From Spongiibacteraceae bacterium (lineage in GTDB: Bacteria; Pseudomonadota; Gammaproteobacteria; Pseudomonadales; Dasaniaceae): a DNA stretch of 64,000 bases. The notes below the pieces were generated by a model. That model was not told the DNA's origin. It ran no database searches and saw only the letters and a list, made by a program, of their open reading frames with translations. How positions within the stretch are numbered: the first letter of the stretch is position 1; the number at the start of each line of letters is the position of its first letter. The stretch is taken from positions 83,225-147,224 of the forward strand of contig JANQLG010000030.1 of NCBI GenBank assembly GCA_028280715.1, written 5' to 3'. The position numbers and the translations under genes are program-made. This document shows positions 27,287 to 37,100 of this stretch, piece by piece.

Positions 27287-27652
27287 AAAAGTATGATTGA
27301 AAATGGGTGAATTTAACCTCTGGTCTGGTTATCCCGAAAAATATTTAGTCGTTAAATTTTTTGGCGTGAAACCAATAGCTTGGTGATATCTATTTTTTCC
27401 GCCAGGAATACATAAGAGACCGCGGCTGGTTTATTGCTAAATAAAGCAGATAAGTAGGCAAGGGCTGTTCATTTTGGAGTGAATGCATTACATTAGTTTT
27501 GTATCTGGAAAAACAATAACTTAGAGGGATATTTTTGCATGTTAAAAATCATGATAAACGGCAAATGCCGTTTTTTATCCCCAATACGCACATCAACCAG
27601 CCTTCGCCTAGGTTTCGAAGTTATACGGTATGTGCCGTTCATTAATAGTTAG
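27287..27652 (+). repeat. 365-bp leader repeat, copy B (attI-like platform)
   Basis: Homologous to 13783-14150 across its length. It contains an inverted repeat AACGGCA-AA-TGCCGTT at 27557-27572 followed by T residues, which could be a terminator, and a related motif TACGGTATGTGCCGT near 27626. It ends at AATAGTTAGGC (27644-27654), in which GTTAGGC is a perfect integron crossover box of the kind that closes attI sites. The first cassette of cluster B starts there. Confidence 0.85.
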
Positions 27653-27661
27653 GCATCCGGC

Positions 27662-28015
27662 ATGAATCGAGCATTATCATTGTTGTTATTGGTCACTTTG
27701 GTATCAGGTTGTTCATTTCTAAATCCATTATTCTATGAGGCGGGATTTAGAAAGTATGCAGAACGAATTGTAGGTCTTGATGCAGAAGAATACACAAAGT
27801 ATCCATATGTAACTCTCGAGAAAATTGAAGATACGGACGAAGGATTCAGGGAATATTATATTTCAACGGATTATACGACCGATTTCACTGCATCTAAGTC
27901 AACATGTCATTGGGTGCTAATTACTAAGCCGCCAAGTAGTGAGATTCTTTCTTGGCGTTATGTGTCGAAACCTGAGGATTGCAAAGGTGGTTACTTTTAC
28001 AGCGGGGCGTGGTAA
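27662..28015 (+). CDS. Small lipoprotein, cassette B1
   Basis: 117 residues; signal peptide with lipobox VSGC places lipidation on Cys17 (LLLLVTLVSGCSFL). The mature part contains two cysteines (KSTCHWV, EDCKGG) and many Tyr/Glu residues. It is not a clear member of the small secreted family. The cassette begins with TTAGGC at the leader junction and ends with GCCTAAC, complementary to that start. Confidence 0.75.
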   Translation: MNRALSLLLLVTLVSGCSFLNPLFYEAGFRKYAERIVGLDAEEYTKYPYVTLEKIEDTDEGFREYYISTDYTTDFTASKSTCHWVLITKPPSSEILSWRYVSKPEDCKGGYFYSGAW

Positions 28016-28016
28016 T

Positions 28017-28109
28017 GCCTAACAAATCAATGAATGACGTCCCTACGGGGCTGGACCTCCACTCCGCGGCTTCGCCGCTGTGCTCCGGCCCATTATTGAG
28101 GCGTTATAC
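28017..28109 (+). other. attC recombination site of cassette B1
   Basis: R'' GCCTAAC, spacer AAA, L'' TCAAT with an unpaired G, then AATG; the other arm reads CATTATTGA, spacer GGC, R' GTTATAC. The arms pair as TCAAT(G)AATG against CATTATTGA, leaving the extrahelical base that sets strand choice for integron integrases. The interior holds GC-rich hairpins (GCGGCTTCGCCGC). 93 bp. Confidence 0.93.
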
Positions 28110-28124
28110 GTAAAGGAAGAAAAA

Positions 28125-28736
28125 ATGAATATAGTACTTATAGGAGATTCGATTTTTGATAACGCCTCCTATGTTGGGGAATCTGAATCTGTTTCAGACC
28201 TAATTAAGAAATCTAATTTAAATGCAGATGTTAGCCTTTTAGCTGTGGATGGCGACGTAACAACAGATGTCTATAAACAATTAGAAAAATTTCCTTCAGA
28301 TGCAGATTATGTGTTTGTTAGTTGTGGAGGAAATGACGCGTTACGAAGCATTTCAATTCTAGAAAAAGAAACAGATAGCGTTGGTGGGGCTCTTGATATC
28401 CTTTATCAAGCTAAAGAGGATTTCAGGTTGAATTATGTCGGTATGCTGGAAGCAATACTAAAGAAGCATAGTAAAGCAGCAGTTTGTACCATTTATAATA
28501 AAGTGCCCGGCTTAAGCCAAAGTGCTTATACTGCTTTAGCGCTCTTTAATGAGGTTGTCCTCGAAGAGCTAAGCTCGCGAAATCTGCCGATAATAGACCT
28601 TAGGGTAATATGCAACGAGGAAAGTGATTACTCTAGTATTTCCCCTATAGAGCCGTCACTGCTGGGTGGCAGAAAAATAGTTGGGTGCATGCTTAAAGTT
28701 ATTGAAAATGAGTTCTTTTCAAAAGTATACGTATAA
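28125..28736 (+). CDS. SGNH/GDSL-hydrolase-like protein, cassette B2
   Basis: 203 residues from the ATG at 28125 after AAGGAAG; a longer frame runs into the attC. Block I GDSIFDN (nucleophile Ser) and block III VSCGGNDAL are present. The usual C-terminal DxxHPS of block V reads SPIEPSLLGG, so the canonical Asp and His are replaced by Ser and Glu. I recall the same IEPS-GG form in related cassette-borne SGNH proteins, so it may define a subfamily. No signal peptide. Its TAA stop is inside the R'' box GTATAAC, which is complementary to the cassette start GTTATAC. Confidence 0.85.
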   Translation: MNIVLIGDSIFDNASYVGESESVSDLIKKSNLNADVSLLAVDGDVTTDVYKQLEKFPSDADYVFVSCGGNDALRSISILEKETDSVGGALDILYQAKEDFRLNYVGMLEAILKKHSKAAVCTIYNKVPGLSQSAYTALALFNEVVLEELSSRNLPIIDLRVICNEESDYSSISPIEPSLLGGRKIVGCMLKVIENEFFSKVYV

Positions 28737-28838
28737 CAAAGTTGTCGTGCGGGATTCCTTTTACGTCGCTTCGCTTTTGTGCTTGAATAGCACAAAAACA
28801 AATCAACTACAAAGTCGCCCCACACAACGGCGTTATAT
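28731..28838 (+). other. attC recombination site of cassette B2
   Basis: R'' GTATAAC, spacer AAA, L'' GTTGT followed by an unpaired C and GTG; right arm CACACAAC, spacer GGC, R' GTTATAT. GTTGT(C)GTG pairs with CACACAAC, again with one extrahelical base. 108 bp. Confidence 0.93.
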
Positions 28839-28869
28839 CTAAAAATCAAATTCTCAAAAGGAAAAATCG

Positions 28870-29223
28870 ATGATTAAAAAAACTCTAATTATTGCTGCAA
28901 TTTTTTTGCTAAGTATCGAATCTTTTGCAGAATCTTACTATCGTAATCGTACAATTTTGGGTGCAGGTGTGTATTACGTTGGAAGCCATAGTGTTTTAAT
29001 GTTCACTGTTGATGGGGATAAAAGTAATATGGTGTCTTGTGCTGGCACAAAGCGATTTGCCATAAATAGCAGTGCTCCGCATTATAAAGAACTAGTCAGT
29101 ATTGTTCTTACTGCCTATACTTCTGGACAAAACAATGTTGATGTATATGCAACAGAGTCATGTACTTACATAGGAAATGCTCAAGATATTTTAGGTGTAA
29201 AAATGGGAGAAATTGTCTGGTAA
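28870..29223 (+). CDS. Small secreted cysteine protein, cassette B3
   Basis: 117 residues; signal peptide MIKKTLIIAAIFLLSIESFA, mature part about 97 residues. Cys in NMVSCAGT and ATESCTYIG and the core ELVSIVLTAYTSGQNNVDVY place it in the same family as cassettes A1-A5. The cassette starts with TTATATC but no attC follows the stop codon; the DNA passes directly into the remnant of an unrelated gene, so the array's right end has been lost. Confidence 0.82.
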   Translation: MIKKTLIIAAIFLLSIESFAESYYRNRTILGAGVYYVGSHSVLMFTVDGDKSNMVSCAGTKRFAINSSAPHYKELVSIVLTAYTSGQNNVDVYATESCTYIGNAQDILGVKMGEIVW

Positions 29224-29224
29224 T

Positions 29225-29525
29225 TCTGAAGCTTCTCCGACCCAATCGATATCACGCAATAATTCCTGCGCGTGAATCACGAATAATTGGCGTTGCAATT
29301 GAATATCGTTTGGAGAAAGAGCCTGTGCTTTTTTTAATGCCTCTTTGGCATAAGTTAACGAATCCATTTGCTGAAATTGCCTGGCAACACTGATGTAGGA
29401 ATCTACCTGTGCACGCTGCAGCTGCTGTTCGATAAAGAAATAACCTTATAGAAGAGGTGCCGCTGTGTTTGGAGGAATCCGTATCTCTCATAAGCAAGCC
29501 ATTGTTGCTGACCCTCCGAACCACA
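29225..29525 (-). pseudogene. Remnant of a helical-repeat (TPR-like) gene
   Basis: On the reverse strand one frame reads EGQQQWLAYERYGFLQTQ up to HLFYK and, after a shift, continues as YFFIEQQLQRAQVDSYIS, QQMDSLTYAKEALKKAQ and ALSPNDIQLQRQLFVI. This is amphipathic TPR-like sequence. It has no start and its 3' end is cut off where cassette B3 begins, suggesting that the cassette cluster arrived in, or deleted into, this gene. Confidence 0.6.
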
Positions 29526-29567
29526 ACAATGAAGACGTCAGCGAAATTATTTATTTATTTTGAAACC

Positions 29568-30386
29568 CTATTTTTCAGAATCGTCTTGAAGCACTATCGT
29601 TGGAAAGCCATTCTCTGTACTCACTTGCTTTAATGCTTGAGAAAATAAAGGCTCGCCCGCCAATTTATCCAGCTGTGCAATCAGTCCCGAAAAATTATTA
29701 CCCTCATGGCGACAACATTCAACATAATCTTTGAGCACGGCAACCAGTGATGAAGAGCGCTCCTGCAATTTTTGATCAATACTCTGAAAAAAAGCTGCCC
29801 CGCCCCAGTACATGGTGGGGTATTCCCTTCTTGCCACTAACGCTTTTGCCGATTGGGTAAAAGTCATATCAGAAAACTGACCAGAAACCTCAAAAGCCCT
29901 TTCCGCTCGGCTAATTCTCCTGTTTATTATTGCCTGCTTTTCAGCGTCATCGATCACTCCCATATCGGCCATTACCTGATATTGCATATAACTGGCAAGG
30001 CCTTCTGCAAACCAGGCATTTCGTCGGCCTACGTAGGGGAAGATTAAATGACTCAATTCATGGGGTGCCGTCCAGTCATCCAAAAATTCTTGCTGGGAAT
30101 AACCGACATCGACATTAAACACCACACCTTGCCGATAATCGCGAATGGTATGCGCCCAGGGGACTGGCTCTCGGGAAAAGTATCTGCGTTTAAAATAGAT
30201 ATGAACATCGAAGGGCATGGGACCTACCAGGTTTTCTACGCTGGCAAAGGTCGTACTGACCCAGTCTTTAAGCCGGGCCTGCTGCTGTTCGGAAAAGGAA
30301 GACTCCCAATGCCAATGCAACTCCGCCCAGGTTGTTGCTGGCAACAACAACCAAAGCAATATTACTCGACAACAACGTAACAACAT
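29568..30386 (-). CDS. Secreted zinc metallopeptidase, MA clan-like
   Basis: About 272 residues with signal peptide LLRCCRVILLWLLLPATTWA. Zinc motif HELSH in WTAPHELSHLIFPYVG and the downstream Glu in NAWFAEGLASY give a gluzincin arrangement (HExxH plus E), as in the peptidase MA-like family. Start at 30386 has a GGA upstream; an ATG five codons earlier is also possible. Substrate unknown. Confidence 0.8.
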   Translation of the reverse strand: MLLRCCRVILLWLLLPATTWAELHWHWESSFSEQQQARLKDWVSTTFASVENLVGPMPFDVHIYFKRRYFSREPVPWAHTIRDYRQGVVFNVDVGYSQQEFLDDWTAPHELSHLIFPYVGRRNAWFAEGLASYMQYQVMADMGVIDDAEKQAIINRRISRAERAFEVSGQFSDMTFTQSAKALVARREYPTMYWGGAAFFQSIDQKLQERSSSLVAVLKDYVECCRHEGNNFSGLIAQLDKLAGEPLFSQALKQVSTENGFPTIVLQDDSEK

Positions 30387-30717
30387 GAGTCCAGTTTCCA
30401 TCAGAATAAGACTTAAACCTCTCTTTACGCTTTATTTATGCTTTATGACATAAAGCGCATATTGCATGAGGCGAACATTATCCAATGGCGATGATTTTCC
30501 CCCTGAATAGCTTTGGATATCAACAGCCAGTTAATTATCAAATCATTAAATTTTATACCCGGATGATTCTTGCCGGCTTTACCAGCGGCGGATATTTTCA
30601 GCACGATCATGAAAAAGACTTACAAGCTTTCGAAAGGACAAGGGAGGAGTAAACTCCTCCCTTAGGTTTGAAGGGCTAAGGTGAATGACTATAGCTTTGA
30701 ACGACTAACTTTGAAGA
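30387..30717. other. Intergenic region with a perfect hairpin
   Basis: 330-bp gap. Its one notable element is AAGGGAGGAGT (30640-30650) separated by two bases from ACTCCTCCCTT (30653-30663), an 11-bp perfect inverted repeat downstream of the glycerophosphodiesterase gene; it lacks a T-run on that strand, so it may be an RNA-stabilising hairpin or a protein site. Confidence 0.55.
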
Positions 30718-32040
30718 CTATAGCTTCATACAGTTAGCGTAGTATGTGGTGGTAGCAGGCCAATCAGAAAAGATACCGATGATACCAACATCCTGTGCCA
30801 GTACATCCAACACCTGATAAGCGTCACCATCGTTGTTGATGACTTCTGTGGTGGTTTGGTAGTACCAGCCGCCGCCATCTTTCAACAAACCGGAACGCTC
30901 CAGTGTCCAGGTGATGATATCGAGCCCTGCAGCTTTTGCATTGATCGCATACTCTGAAGGCACGATGTTATTTTCAGCATCCAAATTCACAAGCATCCAC
31001 ATCGGTGGCGCGACGATGTTGACGCCGTCTGCAACTAACTGCTCCATCGCTGTTAATGAGCTGACTTCAGCAGGGTTGCGAGAATCCAGGAACACCACCT
31101 GCTTACCAAAGCGAGGCTCATTTTCGATCCAGTATTTTACGTCTTCATAGTTAAAGGACTGAGCCCATACTTTTCGGTGAGGAACACCCGCCTCTTTGTA
31201 CTCATCAATCATTTGCTGAGCGTAATCCTGCTGGGTGTAATTTCCCTCATAGGGCATTTCAACTGAAGGTGATTTTAATTCAGGGGTAAACTTAACTCTT
31301 AGCTCTTTAAATAAATCAATACTTTCCTTATGGCTTAATACCGTACCGCAAGTTGAGTAGAGATCAGTACGCCAGCTGGCTGTTCCATCCAGGTACTCTT
31401 CAACCGTGGTGGCAGCAGGATTGGCTGCATCCATTTTTCCGCACAAGGATTTAAATTCGGCCAAAGTAATGTCGCTGGTACAGCATTTAGCACTGGCTGG
31501 TGTTCCGTTAACGGGGTCAGCAGGCGTGAACGGCGTAGTGCATTTAGCGGCCAATTCAGGAATTGCCAAAATATTTGTTGTGGTATGCAAATCACACTGC
31601 GAGTGGCGGCAAACTAATTCTCTATCCTTAGTGAAGGTGACATCGCATTCCATGATACCAGCCCCCATTTCAGCAGCCGCTTCATAGGATTCTTTAGTGT
31701 GCTCAGGAAATTGTAACGGTGCACCGCGGTGACCAATTGAGAAATCAGTTTTATAGAATGGGCCCTTTTCACAGGACTGCAATTTTTCCTTTAATTTGCT
31801 GGGCTCCATATCTTCCACCAGATAAAAAGGGCGCGGACCCAACTCATAACCCTGCCCACGTTTTTTGCCTTTTTTATACCATTGCTGATGTTCTTTTTTA
31901 TCCCACTGCTCTTTTTTGTCGTCATTTTTATCGTCGTTTTTATCATCATTATCCGCCCAGGTTTGAGCAGAAACCATCGCCACTATCACTGTTAAGGTGA
32001 TCGTCAGCATGGATCGCAAAACTGCGCTTACACTTTTCAT
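30718..32040 (-). CDS. Secreted glycerophosphodiester phosphodiesterase
   Basis: 440 residues. Signal peptide ([20 protein letters not shown]), then a low-complexity Asp/Lys repeat ([11 protein letters not shown]) of about 35 residues, then the GDPD barrel: [25 protein letters not shown] and CRHSQCDLH supply the catalytic His, Glu, Asp and His. Hydrolyses glycerophosphodiesters to glycerol-3-phosphate and an alcohol outside the cytoplasm. Eukaryote-like insertions with several cysteines ([14 protein letters not shown]) suggest disulfides. Monocistronic. Confidence 0.9.
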   Translation of the reverse strand: MKSVSAVLRSMLTITLTVIVAMVSAQTWADNDDKNDDKNDDKKEQWDKKEHQQWYKKGKKRGQGYELGPRPFYLVEDMEPSKLKEKLQSCEKGPFYKTDFSIGHRGAPLQFPEHTKESYEAAAEMGAGIMECDVTFTKDRELVCRHSQCDLHTTTNILAIPELAAKCTTPFTPADPVNGTPASAKCCTSDITLAEFKSLCGKMDAANPAATTVEEYLDGTASWRTDLYSTCGTVLSHKESIDLFKELRVKFTPELKSPSVEMPYEGNYTQQDYAQQMIDEYKEAGVPHRKVWAQSFNYEDVKYWIENEPRFGKQVVFLDSRNPAEVSSLTAMEQLVADGVNIVAPPMWMLVNLDAENNIVPSEYAINAKAAGLDIITWTLERSGLLKDGGGWYYQTTTEVINNDGDAYQVLDVLAQDVGIIGIFSDWPATTTYYANCMKL

Positions 32041-32292
32041 TGAACACTCCTAGTTATTTGTTGTTAAGTATGACCCAGTTTGTGATGCCATCACAAACTT
32101 CTACCCAACCTTATGAGCCTTGTATTGCGTTTATAAGCTAATTCTGTGACCAAGCAATGAATGTTGTTGGTAACAAAGATGACAGCGGCAATATCTGATA
32201 GAATGCAGCCCTTATGTCTTCTGACAACGGAGCTAGTGACAACTGAGCAGGCCGTTATCAGGGCCTCCTTTTCATTTTCTTTAGGTTTTACT

Positions 32293-32910
32293 ATGTCCAA
32301 ATTTACTACGGTTTCACAACAAGCCAGCTATGGCATCGGCCGCCAAATGGGCGATCAGCTGGCAGGCAATGCCTTCGACGGTCTCGACCCGGAGGCAGTG
32401 GCTGCAGGCGTGATTGATTCATTGAATGGTGCTGCCAGCCAGGTTCCCCAACAAGAGCTGAACCAGGCCTTTGCCGAAATTCGCGAGCAAATAGAAGCGG
32501 CTGAAGCAGAGAAAGCCAAAACCATGGCTGCTGATGGTAATGCCTATCTGGAAGAAAACGCCAAGCGTGATGAAATTACCATCACTGATTCCGGCTTACA
32601 GTATGAAATCATTAATGAAGGCAGTGGTGAAAAACCTACCGCCAGTTCCACCGTCAGAACTCACTACCACGGTACCTTGATCGACGGCACGGTGTTCGAT
32701 AGTTCCTACGACCGTGGTGAACCGGCAGAATTTCCGGTCAATGGCGTTATTGCCGGTTGGACAGAAGCACTGCAGATGATGCCAACGGGTGCCAAATGGC
32801 GTTTGCATATCCCCTATAACCTGGCCTATGGTGAGCGCGGTGCCGGTGGCGCTATCAAACCTTACTCAACATTAGTGTTTGACGTAGAACTATTGGAAAT
32901 CGTCAATTAA
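32293..32910 (+). CDS. fklB: FKBP-type peptidyl-prolyl isomerase (FklB-like)
   Basis: 205 residues starting MSKFTTVSQQASYGIGRQMG, an N-terminal helical dimerisation domain followed by an FKBP domain (ITDSGLQYEIINEGSGEKPT, then VRTHYHGTLIDGTVFDSSYD, GWTEALQMMPTGAKWRLHIP and YGERGAGGAIKP). Matches FklB/FKBP22; no signal peptide, so cytosolic. The frame is open further upstream to 32161, but this ATG gives the family start. Confidence 0.92.
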   Translation: MSKFTTVSQQASYGIGRQMGDQLAGNAFDGLDPEAVAAGVIDSLNGAASQVPQQELNQAFAEIREQIEAAEAEKAKTMAADGNAYLEENAKRDEITITDSGLQYEIINEGSGEKPTASSTVRTHYHGTLIDGTVFDSSYDRGEPAEFPVNGVIAGWTEALQMMPTGAKWRLHIPYNLAYGERGAGGAIKPYSTLVFDVELLEIVN

Positions 32911-33166
32911 GCTGCTTTAGCATCTTTTAACTCTCGTCAGCCAGCAGAACACATAAAGAAACTCTGTGGCTGACGGGAAGTATCACTCCACAGTAAATGC
33001 TGTATCTTAAAAATTATTTTTAGTATCCATCTACATTCAATTATCGTCCGTAAACTATCAATATTTAAAAGGCCAACCTGAGTAAAATAGTCATTCTACT
33101 CATTTAGTATTTTTTGATACTATGCGTCTTCTAAAAGCGTTCTCTAGAAACCATTAGCAGTGAATA

Positions 33167-34156
33167 ATGAAACGGACAATCATCAACCTTCTCTCCTCTC
33201 TCTTTTTAGCCATAAATGCTTTAACAGTAACAGCGGCTGATGGCAGCAAGTCCCTGGAGGAAATTGCAATACATCCTGAGCGCAGCGCATCAGCTACAGC
33301 ACTCAGCCTTAATGAATCCACTTTAAGTTCAGAACTACTCGCCAAAGTGAAAACCATTCACGCGCGAGTCAGTCAGCAAGTAAAAAAAGGCGAACTACTG
33401 TTAAGCCTCGACTGCGAAGATCATCAACTGATATTGGAACAAAACCAGGCAGCGGTTGAAGCTGCTAAAGCCCGTTTACAACTGGCTGAAAACCAACTAC
33501 AACGCAATGAGCAATTGTTAAAAAACAATCTCAGCTCACAGGAATTGAGTGATACGCGTAAAACCGAAGTTAAAACCCAGCGCGCAACACTCAAACAACA
33601 GCAACTGATATTACAAAAATCCAGCCTTGATGTATCACGTTGTGAAATTAAATCCCCCTTTAATGGCATAGTGACGGAAAGATTAATATCGGAAGGTCAG
33701 CTGGCCACGGTATCGACCCCCTTACTGACTGTGGTTGAAACAGATCGCCTGGAACTATCAGCACGCGTTAACATTCAGGATGCCAGTTGGTTGCCTCAAG
33801 TTCGACAACTATATTTTGATTTTGGCGAACAAGTACCGGTGAGTATTTTTAACATCGGCAATGCTGTCGATTCACAAAGCCGCAACCAAGAAGTGCGTTT
33901 GGTGTTTACCGATGACACACCTTTACCAGGAACGGCAGGAAAATTAATCTGGTCTGATCCCCGCAGTTTTGTTCCTGAGCAATTTATTGTTAAGCGTGAC
34001 AACCAATATGGTGTGTTTATTAATGATAACGGCACAGCCCGCTTTGTTACTCTGGAAAATGTTGTGCCTGGCCGTCCGCATCCTGTTGACTTACCACTGG
34101 ATACACAGATTGTCACCAGCAACATTGGCATGCTTAAAAACGGCGACCAACTGTAA
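33167..34156 (+). CDS. RND efflux periplasmic adaptor (HlyD/MFP family)
   Basis: 329 residues with signal peptide IINLLSSLFLAINALTVTAA. Lipoyl halves VSQQVKKGELLLSLDCEDHQ and IKSPFNGIVTERLISEGQLA flank a coiled-coil hairpin (about residues 90-145), then a beta-barrel domain. It links the inner-membrane pump encoded next to an outer-membrane channel, which is not encoded here. 24 bp upstream of the pump gene. Confidence 0.9.
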   Translation: MKRTIINLLSSLFLAINALTVTAADGSKSLEEIAIHPERSASATALSLNESTLSSELLAKVKTIHARVSQQVKKGELLLSLDCEDHQLILEQNQAAVEAAKARLQLAENQLQRNEQLLKNNLSSQELSDTRKTEVKTQRATLKQQQLILQKSSLDVSRCEIKSPFNGIVTERLISEGQLATVSTPLLTVVETDRLELSARVNIQDASWLPQVRQLYFDFGEQVPVSIFNIGNAVDSQSRNQEVRLVFTDDTPLPGTAGKLIWSDPRSFVPEQFIVKRDNQYGVFINDNGTARFVTLENVVPGRPHPVDLPLDTQIVTSNIGMLKNGDQL

Positions 34157-34180
34157 ATTGTTTTTACCAAGGAACCAGCG

Positions 34181-37100
34181 TTGCTTCGTAACTTTCTCAA
34201 TAATCACGTATTAGCTAACTTAACCTTTGCGTTAGTTATCACCCTGGGCATCATGGCCTACAACGCTATGCCGCGTGCCGCCGATCCGGAAATAAATTTT
34301 AACTGGGTAAATATTCTCACAGTAATGCCCGGTGCATCATCCACTGAAATTGAAAAACGCATTACTGATCCAATAGAAGAAAAAATCAGTAGCTCCATTA
34401 AAGACCTTCGGTTTGTGTCCAGCACCAGTCGTGACAACGCATCCAACATATTGGTTCGCTTTGAAGGTCTCAGCGATGCAGAATTTACTGAACGCATGAC
34501 GGACCTGCGCCGCGAAATACAAAATGTGTATACCAGTCAACTCCCGGCAGAGGCCTCTGATCCAGACATCCGCGAAATTACCACGTCATCAGGCTTTCCC
34601 ACTGCCGTGCTGGCACTAACCACATCATCGTTTGATGATGACTTTCGGTTCTATAGTGAAAACCTGAAAAAAACGCTGGAACGTATGCCCGGTATCGATG
34701 AAGCGCAGGCCATTGGGTTAGAAGATCCGGAATTACGAATCGCTTTTCATCCCGAACGTTTAGAAGGCTTAGGATTATCACCGGCCGATCTTGCTGATAC
34801 CGTCAGTGCTTATTTTCGCGATGTATCAATTGGTGATATCGAGACAGAAAAAGGTCGCTGGCTGGTTCGCCTTGAAGGAACCAGTGGCAGCCTGGAAGAT
34901 ATTGAAGCCTTCCCCATCGTCAGCGCTAACGGAATCGTTGAGCTGGGCACCATTGCCGATGTCTATCGCACTCACGCCGAAGGCTCGTCGTTGACTAGCT
35001 ACCAGGGCAGACCAGCGATTAAATTCAATATCATCAAGCAATCAAACGCCAACATATTAGAGCTGCTTGATCACCTACAGGCCTTTATAGCGGATGAAAA
35101 TATACTCATCACCGGGCAGGGCTATCAACTCACACTAATTGATGATCAAACTATTACTACCAGAGAAGCCATTGCGCTGATGCAAAACAACGCCATGATC
35201 GGCTTGGCATTAGTCGTACTCGTAATCTTTTTATTTTTGGGCAGCAGAATTTCATTACTGACCAGTATCGGTATTCCCTTCACCCTCTGTGGTACCTTCG
35301 CAGTGATCCATATCATGGGCATGTCGGTCAACAATTCAGTATTACTGGGTGTATTAATCGCACTGGGTATGATTGTCGATGACGCCGTGGTCGTAGTAGA
35401 AGCCATCTATTACCGAATACAGCGCGGCACTGATGCGATGACTGCAGCCATTGAAGCGTTGCAAGAAGTCGCAGCACCAGTGTTAACATCTGTAATGACT
35501 ACCATGTCAGCCTTTCTGCCACTGATTTTTTTGCCTGGCATACTGGGCGAATTTATGAAGGTGATTCCTATTGTTGTTTCATTGGCGCTGGCAATCAGTT
35601 TATTGGAAGCTTTTTGGATGTTGCCAGCACATGTCGCTGCGGTAAATGTCAAAACCAGCTCAACCAGTCGCATGCAACGTTTTCGTCGTAACTTTACCCG
35701 TAGCATTCGGCATCAATACAGTTTGATACTGATCTCCGCACTGCGACGCCCCTGGATTTCCTTTGGTGGCGTAATGGCAAATTTTATCCTGGCGTTGCTA
35801 TTAATTTTTAGCGGTTTGGTAACCTTTAATTTCTTTGCTGCTGATCCTTTTCGCGTAATGTATTTAAATTCTGAATTACCACAGGGCTCTACTTTAGAAC
35901 AGTCGTTAGAAGTAGCCGAAGAATTACATGACATTGCACTCAGCACATTAACTGAAGAGGAACTGCGGGCCAGTATCACCTGGAGCGGTACACTTTTAAC
36001 GCGTACAGAACCTTTATTTGGTGACAACCTCAGTCAATCGTTAATCACCTTCAAACCCGACCAACCGGGCATGCGCTCAGTAAGCGAAATGATTAACGCT
36101 ATTGAAGAAGCCGTTGGTACGGAATATAAAGGCAGCAGAGTGTCAGTATTCATGGTGGAAAATGGTCCACCAATTGGCAAACCGATCAGCGCAAAAGTTC
36201 GAGGCAGTGATTTCGATAAAATTAATGCTGCTGTTGAACAGCTGGTCAACTATATGGAACAACGCCCCGAATTTAATAACATTAGCATAGACTTTAAACC
36301 TGGCAGCCCTGAATTTCGTCTTTCGCTGGATGGCGATGCGATTAAACGCGCGGGTATCTCTCCACATACTGTTACCCGAAGTCTGCAGGGTTTTGTTGAT
36401 GGCGAATTAATTGGCCAGTATCAATATCGTGGAGAAGAAGTGGATGTTCGCCTGTTAGCCAAACAAAATGCCACAGCAGATGTTGAACAATTATTGCGAC
36501 AAACCATTGCCGATAATCGCGGCCAACCGATCGAATTAGGTTCGCTGGTAAATGCCGAGTACGGTACCGGTTATCAAAACATTCGTCACTATAATTTTCA
36601 AAGAACAATTACCATAGAAGCCGATATTGATGACGAATTAATTGATACTGTTGCCGCCAATCAACTAATTGATGATTATTGGAAAACTATTCAATTGCAG
36701 CACCCATCTATCAGCATCGACTACACCGGCGCGCTGGATGATATTCAGGAAAGTCTCGATGGTATAGCCATGTTATTTGCATTAGGTATCGGTGTTATCT
36801 ATATGATTCTCGGCACCCAGTTTAGAAGTTATTTACAACCGTTATTGGTACTCACAGCCATTCCACTTGCAATGACTGGTGTAGTATTTGGTCTGGCCAT
36901 CACCGGCAACCCCATGAGCTTGTTTTCGATGTACGGCATCGTCGCTCTGTCAGGTATCGCTGTTAACTCAGCTATCGTATTAATTTCCGCTGCCAACAAC
37001 CGCATTGAAAACGGTATGGGCCTGCTCCACGCAACCATCTTTGCTGCGCGCCGTCGTGTGATCCCGGTACTAATTACATCCTTCACCACAATTGCCGGCC

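Noticed and set aside
32930..32980. CGTCAGCCA...TGGCTGACG hairpin after fklB as a terminator
   Set aside because: Arms pair well but the loop is over 25 nt and there is no T-run; unsupported as a terminator.
35410..36249. Several minus-strand frames within the RND pump gene
   Set aside because: Shadows of the pump coding frame, which is continuous for 1028 codons with clear family motifs.
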